A stretch of 64,000 bases of DNA from Steroidobacteraceae bacterium. Its GTDB lineage: Bacteria; Pseudomonadota; Gammaproteobacteria; Steroidobacterales; Steroidobacteraceae. The stretch is taken from positions 1 through 64,000 of the forward strand of contig JAHCAM010000010.1 in NCBI GenBank assembly GCA_019634895.1, written 5' to 3'. Positions 49,691 through 56,630 of the stretch are shown one piece after another. Position 1 is the stretch's first letter; each line of letters starts with the position of its first letter. The notes under the pieces were generated by a model, which saw only the letters and a program-made list of their open reading frames with translations, did no database searches and was not told the DNA's origin. Position numbers and translations under genes: made by a program.

Positions 49691-50611
49691 TCAGGCCGCG
49701 CCCGCGCGCGCGACCAGCAGGTGCTTGGCGAGCGTGCCGTGGGCGCGGCCGATGCCGCGGGCGAGGTGCATGACGGCGGTCAGCAGCAGCACGCCGAGGA
49801 CGATCAGCAGGGGCGCCGCCAGCGGCGAGGGCGAGAAGAAGATCTCGTTGTCGAGGCTGATCGTGCCGGAGCCGATTCCGGCCTCCATCAGCAGCCCCGC
49901 AATGGAGCCGAACACGAGCGACAGACTGACGGTGATGCCGATGACCGCGATCATGAAGTACAGGATGCCCAGCGGCAGCATGATCAGGAAGTAGAACATC
50001 GTCGTCCAGGTGCGACGGTCCACCAGCATCTCCTTGATGCGCTGCAGGATGGGAATGCCCTTGCTCGGGTAGACGGGACGGCGCGGCATGCGTTGCCCCA
50101 GCAGTCCCTCGACCAGCCGGCCCTCGGCCAGCGCCAGCACGCGCGTGAAGCCGACGAACAGCAGGAAGAATGGAATGCCGATGATCAGCATGATCAGGCC
50201 CGCGGACATCGACAGCCCGGTCACGACCGTCGTGAAGTAGAAGATGCCGGTCACCAGCGACAGCAGCATGAAGAACAGCGCGGTCCAGGTGCGCGAGTCG
50301 CCATAGACGCCGAAGAAGCGGCCGAGCAGGGTGCGTGGCGCCTGGCGCGGGGGCGGCGCGAGCGCCGTGCGCACCTGCTGCTCGGTCGTGCGGTAGGCGG
50401 CCGCGACTTCCTCGGGCACGCCATAGGTGGTCGCGATCAGCTCGAGCGTGTCGGCTTCGCTGCGGCCCGGGTTGGCGGCGACCTCGGCGCGCAGGTATTC
50501 CTCCGCGTCGTAGAGCGCATCCTGGACCAGCGCCGGGTCCTCGCCGGCGAGCGCCGCGCGCAACGCCGCGAGGTACTGCTCGATCGAGCGTGGGGCGGTG
50601 CGTTCGTTCAT
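49691..50611 (-). CDS. HAAS-type multi-pass membrane protein (PadR partner)
   Basis: A 306-residue membrane protein. The N-terminal 80 residues (IEQYLAALRAALAGEDPALVQDALYDAEEYLRAEVAANPGRSEADTLELIATTYGVPEEVAAAYR) match the HAAS/DUF1700 signalling helical domain that typically follows PadR-like regulators. The rest is a sensor-type region with two repeats of DSRTWTALFFMLLSLVTGIFYF / DRRTWTTMFYFLIMLPLGILYF and further helices. It overlaps the PadR gene by four bases. PadR-HAAS pairs often control membrane or envelope responses. The stimulus is unknown. Confidence 0.85.
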   Translation of the reverse strand: MNERTAPRSIEQYLAALRAALAGEDPALVQDALYDAEEYLRAEVAANPGRSEADTLELIATTYGVPEEVAAAYRTTEQQVRTALAPPPRQAPRTLLGRFFGVYGDSRTWTALFFMLLSLVTGIFYFTTVVTGLSMSAGLIMLIIGIPFFLLFVGFTRVLALAEGRLVEGLLGQRMPRRPVYPSKGIPILQRIKEMLVDRRTWTTMFYFLIMLPLGILYFMIAVIGITVSLSLVFGSIAGLLMEAGIGSGTISLDNEIFFSPSPLAAPLLIVLGVLLLTAVMHLARGIGRAHGTLAKHLLVARAGAA

Positions 50612-51021
50612 CGGCTTGCTCCCTCGGTCAGCGTGAATCCGTCGACGAAATCCCGCGTGCTGCGCCAGATGCCGCGCCAGTTTGCGAGCACCGCACGCCC
50701 GGCGTCGGTGATCCGGTAGTAGCGGCGTGGCGGGCCAGCGTAGGACGGCACGATGCGGCTCGCCAGCAGGCCATTGGCCGACAGCTGGCGCAGCACCGGA
50801 TAGAGTGCGCCCTGCTTGACCGGGGCGTGCCCGTCGGCCTCTCCCTGGAGGCGCTTCGCGATCTGGTAGCCGTAGAGGTCCTCGTCCGCCTGCTCGAGCA
50901 CGGCGAGCAATACCAGCCCGACGAGGCCGGCATTGAGTTCGCGCTGGAATTTCTGCGACAGTCGCTCCTGGTGGTCGGCGGGATTGTCGCCCACTTCCGG
51001 CATGGTGCTAGCTGTTTCCAC
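50608..51021 (-). CDS. PadR-family transcriptional regulator
   Basis: A 137-residue regulator. GTG at 51021 is preferred because AGGTGG lies upstream at a good distance; an ATG at 51003 is possible. The winged helix is conserved: LVLLAVLEQADEDLYGYQIAKRLQ, then VKQGALYPVLRQLSANGLLASRI, then GPPRRYYRITDAGRAVL. PadR proteins usually repress nearby genes and respond to membrane or phenolic stress. The gene shares ATGA with the HAAS membrane protein and is divergent from the LEA14-like lipoprotein, with a palindrome between them. Confidence 0.92.
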   Translation of the reverse strand: METASTMPEVGDNPADHQERLSQKFQRELNAGLVGLVLLAVLEQADEDLYGYQIAKRLQGEADGHAPVKQGALYPVLRQLSANGLLASRIVPSYAGPPRRYYRITDAGRAVLANWRGIWRSTRDFVDGFTLTEGASR

Positions 51022-51055
51022 GCGTCACCACCTGATTGGCAGCATTAGGAACTAA

Positions 51056-51065
51056 ATAGTACTAT
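51056..51065. promoter_or_regulatory. candidate PadR operator (ATAGTACTAT)
   Basis: A 10-bp palindrome overlaps the ATG at 51064, and a partial second copy (ATAGTAGT) lies at 51074-51081. Known PadR sites are AT-rich palindromes with an internal GTAC or TAC step, so control of both divergent genes is plausible. Confidence 0.5.
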
Positions 51066-51564
51066 GCACTCAATAGTAGTCAAGCATTTTCTCCCGGTTT
51101 TTTGGCTCGTCCTGGGGGCATTCGCCGGTTGCGCGGGCCTCGGCACCAAGCTGGAGTCGCCGCGCATCTCGGTAATCGGGGTCCGGGCGCTGGAGGCGAA
51201 CCTGTTCGAGCAGCGCCTCGAGGTGCGCCTGCTGGTGCGCAACCCCAACGCGCTGGACATCCCGGTTCGCGGGCTGGACGTGAGGATGGAGCTGGCGGAC
51301 GAGCCGTTCGCGCAGGGGACTTCCGCCCGCGAGTTCGTGGTGCCGGCCCGCGGGGAAGCGGAGTTCGACATGCTGGTGACCGCGAATGCGGCCTCGGCGC
51401 TGCTGCGCATCGCGACGGCCGGGCGCTCCGAGCGTGAGCAGATCGGCTACCGGCTGAGCGGAAAGCTGTCCACCCGCCTGGGCGTGCTGCGATCGATCCC
51501 GTTCGAGGAGACCGGCACGCTGGCGCTCGGCGACCTGGGCTCGAAGAAACGCAAGGGCGAGTGA
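51064..51564 (+). CDS. LEA14/WHy-domain lipoprotein
   Basis: A 166-residue lipoprotein (signal VFWLVLGAFAGCAGL; lipobox with Cys near 23). The rest is a single LEA14/WHy beta-sandwich domain: LEANLFEQRLEVRLLVRNPNALDIPVRGLDVRMELADEPFAQGTSAREFVVPARGEAEFDMLVTANAAS, containing the NP that gives the WHy name. Such proteins are tied to desiccation or stress tolerance in other organisms. A palindrome covers its start codon, and it is divergent from PadR, so stress-responsive control is likely. Confidence 0.85.
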   Translation: MHSIVVKHFLPVFWLVLGAFAGCAGLGTKLESPRISVIGVRALEANLFEQRLEVRLLVRNPNALDIPVRGLDVRMELADEPFAQGTSAREFVVPARGEAEFDMLVTANAASALLRIATAGRSEREQIGYRLSGKLSTRLGVLRSIPFEETGTLALGDLGSKKRKGE

Positions 51565-51582
51565 CAGCAAGAACCGGGTTGC
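51564..51582 (+). repeat. 19-bp repeat, copy 2
   Basis: Identical to 41305-41323. It begins at the stop codon of the LEA14-like gene and extends into the gap before the next gene. Confidence 0.65.
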
Positions 51583-51641
51583 CGCGCGGGGGCGCCGGAT
51601 CCAGTGTTGGCCGCAACGGGCCAACCAGGGGTGCGGGTGTC

Positions 51642-52493
51642 ATGATCGAAGCCATGCCGGGACAATCCGACAACTTCCGCCGGATCGGGAAGGTCATCGA
51701 GTACATCGACCGCCATCACGCGAGCCAGCCGGACCTCGACGAGCTGGCGCGCGTCGCGGGACTCAGCCCGTTCCATTTCTCGCGCGAGTTCCGCCGCTGG
51801 GCGGGACTGTCGCCGACGCGCTACCTGCGCACGGTCGCGCTCGCGGTCGCGAAGCGCGAACTCGACGATCGCGGGTCGGTGCTGGCCGCGGCCTGGGCCG
51901 CCGGGCTTTCCGGCGGCGGCCGGCTGCACGACCTGTTCGTGAACTTCGACGCGGTCACGCCGGGCGAGTACAAGGAAGGCGGCGCCGGCCTCGCGCTGCG
52001 CCACGGCTTCGCGCCATCGCCGTTCGGCCGCATCCATGCGGCGTTCTCGCCGCGCGGAGTCGCGCACCTGGCGTTCGTCGACGGCAGTGACGGCGCCGCC
52101 GTCGCGCGGCTCGCGGCGCGCTGGCCGAAGGCCACGCTCGGGCGCGACGATGCCGCTGCGGCCGCGCTGGCGCGGCAGGTGTTCGCCGAGCGGCGCGGCA
52201 GCATCACGCTGGCGCCGGCCGGCACCAACTTCCAGGTGAAGGTCTGGGAGGCGTTGCTCGATCTCGGCGCGCGCGGGCCGACCAGTTACTCGGAAATTGC
52301 GGCAGCGATCGGCAATCCGCGGGCGAGCCGCGCGGTGGGCCAGGCGGTGGGCGCGAATCCGGTCGCGTGGCTGATCCCCTGCCATCGCGTGCTGCGGCAG
52401 GATGGCCAGCTCGGCGGCTATCGCTGGGGCGTCGAGCGCAAGCGCGCGATGCTGGCCTGGGAACACGCGGCGGCGGTCCGCGCCAGCGCCTGA
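51642..52493 (+). CDS. AraC-type regulator fused to methylated-DNA-cysteine methyltransferase
   Basis: A 283-residue protein read from the ATG at 51642. Residues 10-105 are an AraC-type HTH (VIEYIDRHHASQPDLDELARVAGLSPFHFSREFRRWAGLSPTRYLRTVALAVAKRELDD). Residues 115-275 are an alkyltransferase domain with the acceptor site PCHRV (C247) and TSYSEIAAAIGNPRASRAVGQAVGANPVAWLIPCHR. It should remove O6-methylguanine and similar lesions by transferring the alkyl group to C247. The Ada N-terminal zinc domain that senses phosphotriesters is absent, so this is the shorter AraC-OGT form. It converges on phaR through a perfect repeat. Confidence 0.92.
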   Translation: MIEAMPGQSDNFRRIGKVIEYIDRHHASQPDLDELARVAGLSPFHFSREFRRWAGLSPTRYLRTVALAVAKRELDDRGSVLAAAWAAGLSGGGRLHDLFVNFDAVTPGEYKEGGAGLALRHGFAPSPFGRIHAAFSPRGVAHLAFVDGSDGAAVARLAARWPKATLGRDDAAAAALARQVFAERRGSITLAPAGTNFQVKVWEALLDLGARGPTSYSEIAAAIGNPRASRAVGQAVGANPVAWLIPCHRVLRQDGQLGGYRWGVERKRAMLAWEHAAAVRASA

Positions 52494-52602
52494 GGATAAA
52501 GGGGACGCGTCCCATTATTCGTCCGACAACCGCTTAGGAAACTTGGGGATGCGTAAATGCATCCGCCAGAACGGGTAATGGGACGCGTCCCCTTTATCCT
52601 CA
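52491..52602. repeat. 27-bp perfect inverted arms containing both stop codons (GGACGCGTCC family)
   Basis: Arms at 52491-52517 and 52576-52602 are perfectly complementary with a 58-base spacer. The left arm starts with the TGA of the methyltransferase and the right arm ends with the TCA that is the phaR stop on the other strand. The cores are GGACGCGTCC at 52503-52512 and 52581-52590. Confidence 0.85.
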
Positions 52603-53118
52603 GGCGGCGGACTTGTCGTCGGAACCGGCGTCGTCGCCGGGCTCGGGATTCGCGGCTGGCTTGCGGGCGGGGACCAGCATCGACAGCATGCTCTCCTGCA
52701 TGCGGTTCCACATTTCCATGTTCTGGCGCGTCAGCTCCGCCATCGCGTTGATCGGCGGCGGCGCGCTGTGCAGCACCTGCGAGATCTGCTGCTGCACCGT
52801 CTCCTGCTGGCGCATGAACGCGGCGACGCTCTGCTCGAGGTAGCGCGCCATGAACTCCTGCATCGGGCCGCCGTAGTAACGGATGATCGACTCGAGCAGC
52901 TGCGTCGTCAGGATGGGCTTGCCGAACTGTTCCTGCTCGGCGATGACCTGGAGCAGGATCAGCCGGGTGATGTCCTCGCCGGACTTGTCCTCCACCACCC
53001 TGATCTTCTCGCCGCGCACGATCAGGTCGCGGATGTCCTCGAGCGTCACGTGCTTGCTGATCGAGGCGTCGTAGAGACGCCGGTTCGCGTATTTCTTGAT
53101 CAGCCGTTCCCTGGACAT
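52600..53118 (-). CDS. phaR: polyhydroxyalkanoate synthesis repressor PhaR
   Basis: A 172-residue regulator read from the ATG at 53118 (MSRERLIKKYANRRLYD), the family's usual opening. The N-terminal DNA-binding segment is RLIKKYANRRLYDASISKHVTLEDIRDLIVRGEKIRVVEDKSGEDITRLILLQVIAEQE. The following part (PILTTQLLESIIRYYGGPMQEFMARYLEQSVAAFMRQQETVQQQ) binds PHA granules in known members. PhaR represses phasin and synthase genes until granules form and titrate it. Here the targets are probably the phasin and phaEC genes next door. An upstream Met at 53139 is possible. Confidence 0.93.
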   Translation of the reverse strand: MSRERLIKKYANRRLYDASISKHVTLEDIRDLIVRGEKIRVVEDKSGEDITRLILLQVIAEQEQFGKPILTTQLLESIIRYYGGPMQEFMARYLEQSVAAFMRQQETVQQQISQVLHSAPPPINAMAELTRQNMEMWNRMQESMLSMLVPARKPAANPEPGDDAGSDDKSAA

Positions 53119-53140
53119 GAACCGAGTGTAACGGATCATG

Positions 53141-53164
53141 CCGCAGTGCGTTAACGCACTGCGG
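53141..53164. promoter_or_regulatory. perfect 24-bp palindrome upstream of phaR
   Basis: The sequence, with core GCAGTGCGTTAACGCACTGC, is perfectly symmetrical over 24 bases. It lies 23 bases upstream of the phaR start, between phasin and phaR. It shares the GCAGTGC step with the palindrome at 53671, so it may be an autoregulatory PhaR site; a hairpin is the other reading. Confidence 0.6.
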
Positions 53165-53192
53165 TAGAACGGTTTTTCATGGCGTCATGACG

Positions 53193-53226
53193 AAAAAAAG
53201 GACGGCGACCCGAAGGTGCGCCGTCC
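53193..53226 (-). terminator. intrinsic terminator of the phasin gene
   Basis: On the minus strand an 8-bp G/C stem (GGACGGCG / CGCCGTCC, plus strand 53200-53207 and 53219-53226) is followed directly by seven T. It lies 25 bases after the phasin stop and separates phasin from phaR. Confidence 0.85.
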
Positions 53227-53250
53227 CGAGGGGGGAGGGTCGGAGTCCGT

Positions 53251-53610
53251 TCAGGCGGCCTTGCGGGCGGCCTTGGTGGACTCGGAAACGGTCTGGTCGA
53301 ACCACTTCGTCAGCTGGGCCTGCTGCTCCGAGTGCAGCTTGATCAGGTCCTGCGAGCGCTGCGTCGCCTTCTCGGCGAACTGCGTCGACAGCTCGATCTG
53401 GCGCGCGGTGAAGTCGTTGAAATCCTTCGCGCTGGTCGCGAGCTGCATCTGCTGCAGCGAGTAGTCGAGCATCTCGCCCGCGAAGGCGAGCTGCTGGCGT
53501 GCGATGCGCTCGAAGCCCTGGACCGACAGCTCGTTGAACTTGACGGCTGGCGCAAAGGCCTTCTTGCTGGCATCGAGGAAAGCATTGAAATCGAAAGTCT
53601 GGCTGATCAT
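53251..53610 (-). CDS. phasin
   Basis: A 119-residue protein. The ATG at 53610 is chosen because AAGGA lies about eight bases upstream; an ATG at 53619 would add three residues. The sequence is almost entirely helical and amphipathic (FDFNAFLDASKKAFAPAVKFNELSVQGFERIARQQLAFAGEMLDYSLQQMQLATSAKDFNDFTARQIELSTQFAEKATQRSQDLIKLHSEQQAQLTKWFDQ), typical of phasins that coat polyhydroxyalkanoate granules. It is divergent from phaEC across a 225-base gap with a likely PhaR site. Confidence 0.9.
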   Translation of the reverse strand: MISQTFDFNAFLDASKKAFAPAVKFNELSVQGFERIARQQLAFAGEMLDYSLQQMQLATSAKDFNDFTARQIELSTQFAEKATQRSQDLIKLHSEQQAQLTKWFDQTVSESTKAARKAA

Positions 53611-53670
53611 TTCTGGCATCCTTGGAAAGACATGGATTACCCGGCGATGGGCGCATCCTACAACCTTTTG

Positions 53671-53685
53671 TGTTGCAGTGCAACA
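53671..53685. promoter_or_regulatory. likely PhaR operator between phasin and phaEC
   Basis: TGTTGCAGTGCAACA is a palindrome with one central base, located 61 bases upstream of the phasin start and 150 bases upstream of phaE. PhaR sites described in other bacteria contain TTGCA/TGCAA half-sites of this kind. It can control both divergent promoters. Confidence 0.7.
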
Positions 53686-53834
53686 GAAACAGAAGACGCC
53701 CCGTATCGTGTCTGGCGTATGAATAAAAACACTTTAGTAATCAATATAGTAGACGATTCAATCAATACCGGTCCGGTCAACTTTCATGGCCCGCGATTTT
53801 GCGCTGCGTCTGCAGAGTCGGCCGCAAGCCTGTC

Positions 53835-54443
53835 ATGAAAGACCAGCCGCCGAATGCCTGGATGGGCCCATGGCTGGAGGCCGGGGACTCGCTCGCCGCA
53901 GCGGCCGCGGGGCCCGCCATCGCCCGCCAGCTGTTCGAGTTTGGCCAGGACTATGCGGGACTGGCGGCCATCTTCTGGCCACAGTCCGCCGGCCCCGGGC
54001 AGGCACCCCCGGGCTCCGCGTCCTGGCAGGGCACGGAGTCGATGCAGGCCGCGCTGGCGGATCACTATCGCCGGCTGTTTGCGCCCACGCTGCCGCCGGC
54101 CATCAGCGCGCTGCCGCCGCAGGAAGGAGCGGCCGCCGCAGTCGCACGCTGCCAGCGCGCGGTGCAGGCGCTGGCCGCGGAGGCGGGCACCATCGCGGCG
54201 GACGCCGCGGGTCGCCTGGTCGCGGAACTGGGCCGATCCGATGCCGGGGCCACGCCGATCCGGACGCTGGCCGAACTGCGGGCGCTGACGATCGAGTGCG
54301 GCGAGGCGGCCTGGGCCGCGGCAGTGCGCGAGGACGCCTACGCCACGGCGCAGGCGGAGTGGCTGGCTGCGCTGGTCGAACTGCATTTCGAACTGGGGCG
54401 TCTGCCGCCACCCGCGCCGTCCGCGGCCAGGCCGGCGCCATGA
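53835..54443 (+). CDS. phaE: class III PHA synthase subunit PhaE
   Basis: A 202-residue protein read from the ATG at 53835. It lacks a catalytic fold and is mostly helical, with WMGPWLEAGDSLAAAA and an Ala-rich middle, ending in a Pro-rich tail. PhaE is the non-catalytic partner that activates and stabilises class III synthases; sequence conservation is low in this family, so the call depends strongly on the gene's position. It overlaps phaC by ATGA. An N-terminal extension to 53799 is open but lacks support. Confidence 0.85.
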   Translation: MKDQPPNAWMGPWLEAGDSLAAAAAGPAIARQLFEFGQDYAGLAAIFWPQSAGPGQAPPGSASWQGTESMQAALADHYRRLFAPTLPPAISALPPQEGAAAAVARCQRAVQALAAEAGTIAADAAGRLVAELGRSDAGATPIRTLAELRALTIECGEAAWAAAVREDAYATAQAEWLAALVELHFELGRLPPPAPSAARPAP

Positions 54444-55528
54444 ACCGCCTGGCCATCGACCCCGCGCGCGCCGCGCTGGAGATGGCGGACTTCGGGCAGC
54501 GCATGGCGCGTGCCGCGGCGCTGGTGGCGACGCTCGACCTGCGCGCCGAGGCGGGCGCGCCGCGCGAGGAGTCCCTGCGGATCGGCAGGACCGTGCTGTG
54601 GCGCTACCGCGCGCAGGCGCCGGCCGCGGGCGCGGCGCCGCTCGTCATCTGCTACGCGCTGGTGAACCGCCCGACGATGATGGACCTGCAGCCGGACCGT
54701 TCGCTGATCCGCGCGCTGCTGGCCCGCGGGCTCGACGTGTGGCTGGTGGACTGGGGTTACCCGGACGCGGGCGATCGCGGGCTGTCGCTCGACGACTACG
54801 TGAACCGCATGCTCGGCGCCTGCCTCGACCAGGTGCGGCGCGCCTGCGGCGTGCCGGCCGTGAACCTGCTGGGCGTCTGCCAGGGAGGCACACTGTCGCT
54901 GTGCCACGCGGCGCTGCATCCGGAGCGCGTGCAGAACCTGGTCCTGATGGTGACGCCCGTGGATTTCCGCACGCCGGACAACCTGCTGTCGAAATGGGTG
55001 CAGCACGTGGACGTCGAGCGCATGGTCGAGGTCCTCGGCAACGTGCCCGGAGCGCTGCTGAACGCGGCCTTCCTGTCGCTGATGCCGTTGCGGCTCACGG
55101 CGCAGAAGTACGCCGGGCTCGCCGACATCGCCGACGATCGCGAAGCGCTCGCCAACTTCCTGCGCATGGAGCGCTGGATCCAGGACAGCCCGGACCAGGC
55201 CGGTCGCGCCTTCGCGGAGTTCGTGCGCAGTTTCTTCCGCGAGAACCGGCTGCTGCGCGGCGGCCTCACGATCGGCGGGCGCCAGGTGGACCTCGCGCGC
55301 ATCCGCTGCCCGGTGCTGAACGTGTTTGCGACCCGCGACCACCTGGTGCCGCCGGCAGCGTCGCGGGCGCTCGCCGGCCTGACCGGGAGCCCGGATTACT
55401 CGGAGTTCGCGTTCGACGGCGGCCACATCGGCATCTACGTGAGCCGCCGGGCGCAGGAACTCCTGCCGGCGAAGATCGCCCAATGGCTGGTGGACCGATC
55501 GGCCACCCCGGCACCGGCGATCGGGTAG
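54440..55528 (+). CDS. phaC: class III polyhydroxyalkanoate synthase PhaC
   Basis: A 362-residue enzyme, the size expected for class III synthases. It polymerises (R)-3-hydroxyacyl-CoA into PHA at the granule surface. The lipase-like box is GVCQGG with catalytic C147. D300 (ATRDHLVPP) and H329 (FDGGHIG) complete the triad. The substrate-entry region NRPTMMDLQPDRSLIRALLARGLDVWLVDWGYPD is well conserved. It forms a coupled pair with phaE. Genes for phaA and phaB are not in the window, so monomer supply must come from elsewhere. Confidence 0.96.
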   Translation: MNRLAIDPARAALEMADFGQRMARAAALVATLDLRAEAGAPREESLRIGRTVLWRYRAQAPAAGAAPLVICYALVNRPTMMDLQPDRSLIRALLARGLDVWLVDWGYPDAGDRGLSLDDYVNRMLGACLDQVRRACGVPAVNLLGVCQGGTLSLCHAALHPERVQNLVLMVTPVDFRTPDNLLSKWVQHVDVERMVEVLGNVPGALLNAAFLSLMPLRLTAQKYAGLADIADDREALANFLRMERWIQDSPDQAGRAFAEFVRSFFRENRLLRGGLTIGGRQVDLARIRCPVLNVFATRDHLVPPAASRALAGLTGSPDYSEFAFDGGHIGIYVSRRAQELLPAKIAQWLVDRSATPAPAIG

Positions 55529-55556
55529 CATCGTCCGGATAACCACGGAAGAACGA

Positions 55557-56630
55557 ATGACGGACCTGCCCCGACGGTTCCTGCCGGTTTCGATCCAGCT
55601 GCTTGCCGCGGCGGCGGTGCTGCTGCAGGGCTGCGGCGCGGACGGAGCCGGAGCCGGCCGCGGCACCGGTGCGGGGGCCGGTCCCGAGTCGGTCGCGGTC
55701 GTGACCGCGGCGGCGGTCGAGAAGCCGGTGGCCGTGGAAGTCGAGGCGCTCGGCACTGCGCGCGCCAACGAGGCGGTCGAGATCACCTCCAAGTCGGCGA
55801 ACACCGTGATCTCGGTGCGCTTCGAGGAGGGACAGCTGGTGCGCCGCGGCCAGCTGCTGGTCGAGTTCGACGGCGCCCAGGCGCGCGCCGACCTCGCGGC
55901 CGCCGAGGCCGCACTGGCCGAGAGCAGGAGCGCGTTCGCGCGCAGCAAGGACCTGTACACGCAGCAGGCGCTGTCGCAGGCGCAGCTCGAGACCATCGAG
56001 GCCACGCTGCTCGCCAATCAGGCGCGCGTGGCCGCGGCGCAGGCGCGACTCGCCGACACGCTGATCCGCGCGCCCTTCGACGGCCGCGTGGGTTTGCGCC
56101 GCGTCAGCGTCGGCGCGCTGGTGAACCCCGGCACGGTGATCACGACGCTGGACGACACCCGCACGATGAAGGTGGACTTCGACGTGCCCGAGGTGTTCCT
56201 GGCGGTGCTGAACCCGGGCCTCGGGGTCGTCGCACGCAGCGCGGCCTTTGCCAGCGAGGCTTTCGCCGGCGAGGTCGAGTCGGTGGACTCGCGCGTGGAC
56301 CCGGTCACGCGCTCGATCAAGGTGCGCGCCCGCATGCCGAATCCGGACGGCCGGCTGCGGCCCGGCATGTTCCTGACGGTGCGCGTGTCGCGCGACCCGC
56401 TGCCGGGCATCGTGGTGCCTGAGCAGGCGCTGGTGCCCGAGCGCGGCAAGACCTACGTCTTCGTGCTGGCGGACGGGCGCATCTCGCGGCGCGAGGTCGC
56501 GATCGGCCGGCGCACGCCGGGCGAGGTCGAGCTGACGCAGGGCATCGCGGCCGGGGAGCGGGTCGTGATCGAGGGCACGCAGAAGGTCCGCGAGGGCAGC
56601 GCGGCCCATGAGCTGGCGGCGCCGACATGA
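55557..56630 (+). CDS. RND efflux periplasmic adaptor (membrane fusion lipoprotein)
   Basis: A 357-residue adaptor with a lipoprotein-type signal (QLLAAAAVLLQGCGA, lipobox Cys near 22). The lipoyl/barrel-sandwich half (VEITSKSANTVISVRFEEGQLVRRGQLLVEFDGAQARADLAAAEAAL), helical hairpin (SRSAFARSKDLYTQQALSQAQLETIEATLLANQARVAAAQARL), and return lipoyl half (DTLIRAPFDGRVGLRRVSVGALVNPGTVITTLDD) are all present. It links an inner-membrane RND pump to an outer-membrane channel. It shares ATGA with the pump gene. No TolC-like gene is in the window. Confidence 0.94.
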   Translation: MTDLPRRFLPVSIQLLAAAAVLLQGCGADGAGAGRGTGAGAGPESVAVVTAAAVEKPVAVEVEALGTARANEAVEITSKSANTVISVRFEEGQLVRRGQLLVEFDGAQARADLAAAEAALAESRSAFARSKDLYTQQALSQAQLETIEATLLANQARVAAAQARLADTLIRAPFDGRVGLRRVSVGALVNPGTVITTLDDTRTMKVDFDVPEVFLAVLNPGLGVVARSAAFASEAFAGEVESVDSRVDPVTRSIKVRARMPNPDGRLRPGMFLTVRVSRDPLPGIVVPEQALVPERGKTYVFVLADGRISRREVAIGRRTPGEVELTQGIAAGERVVIEGTQKVREGSAAHELAAPT

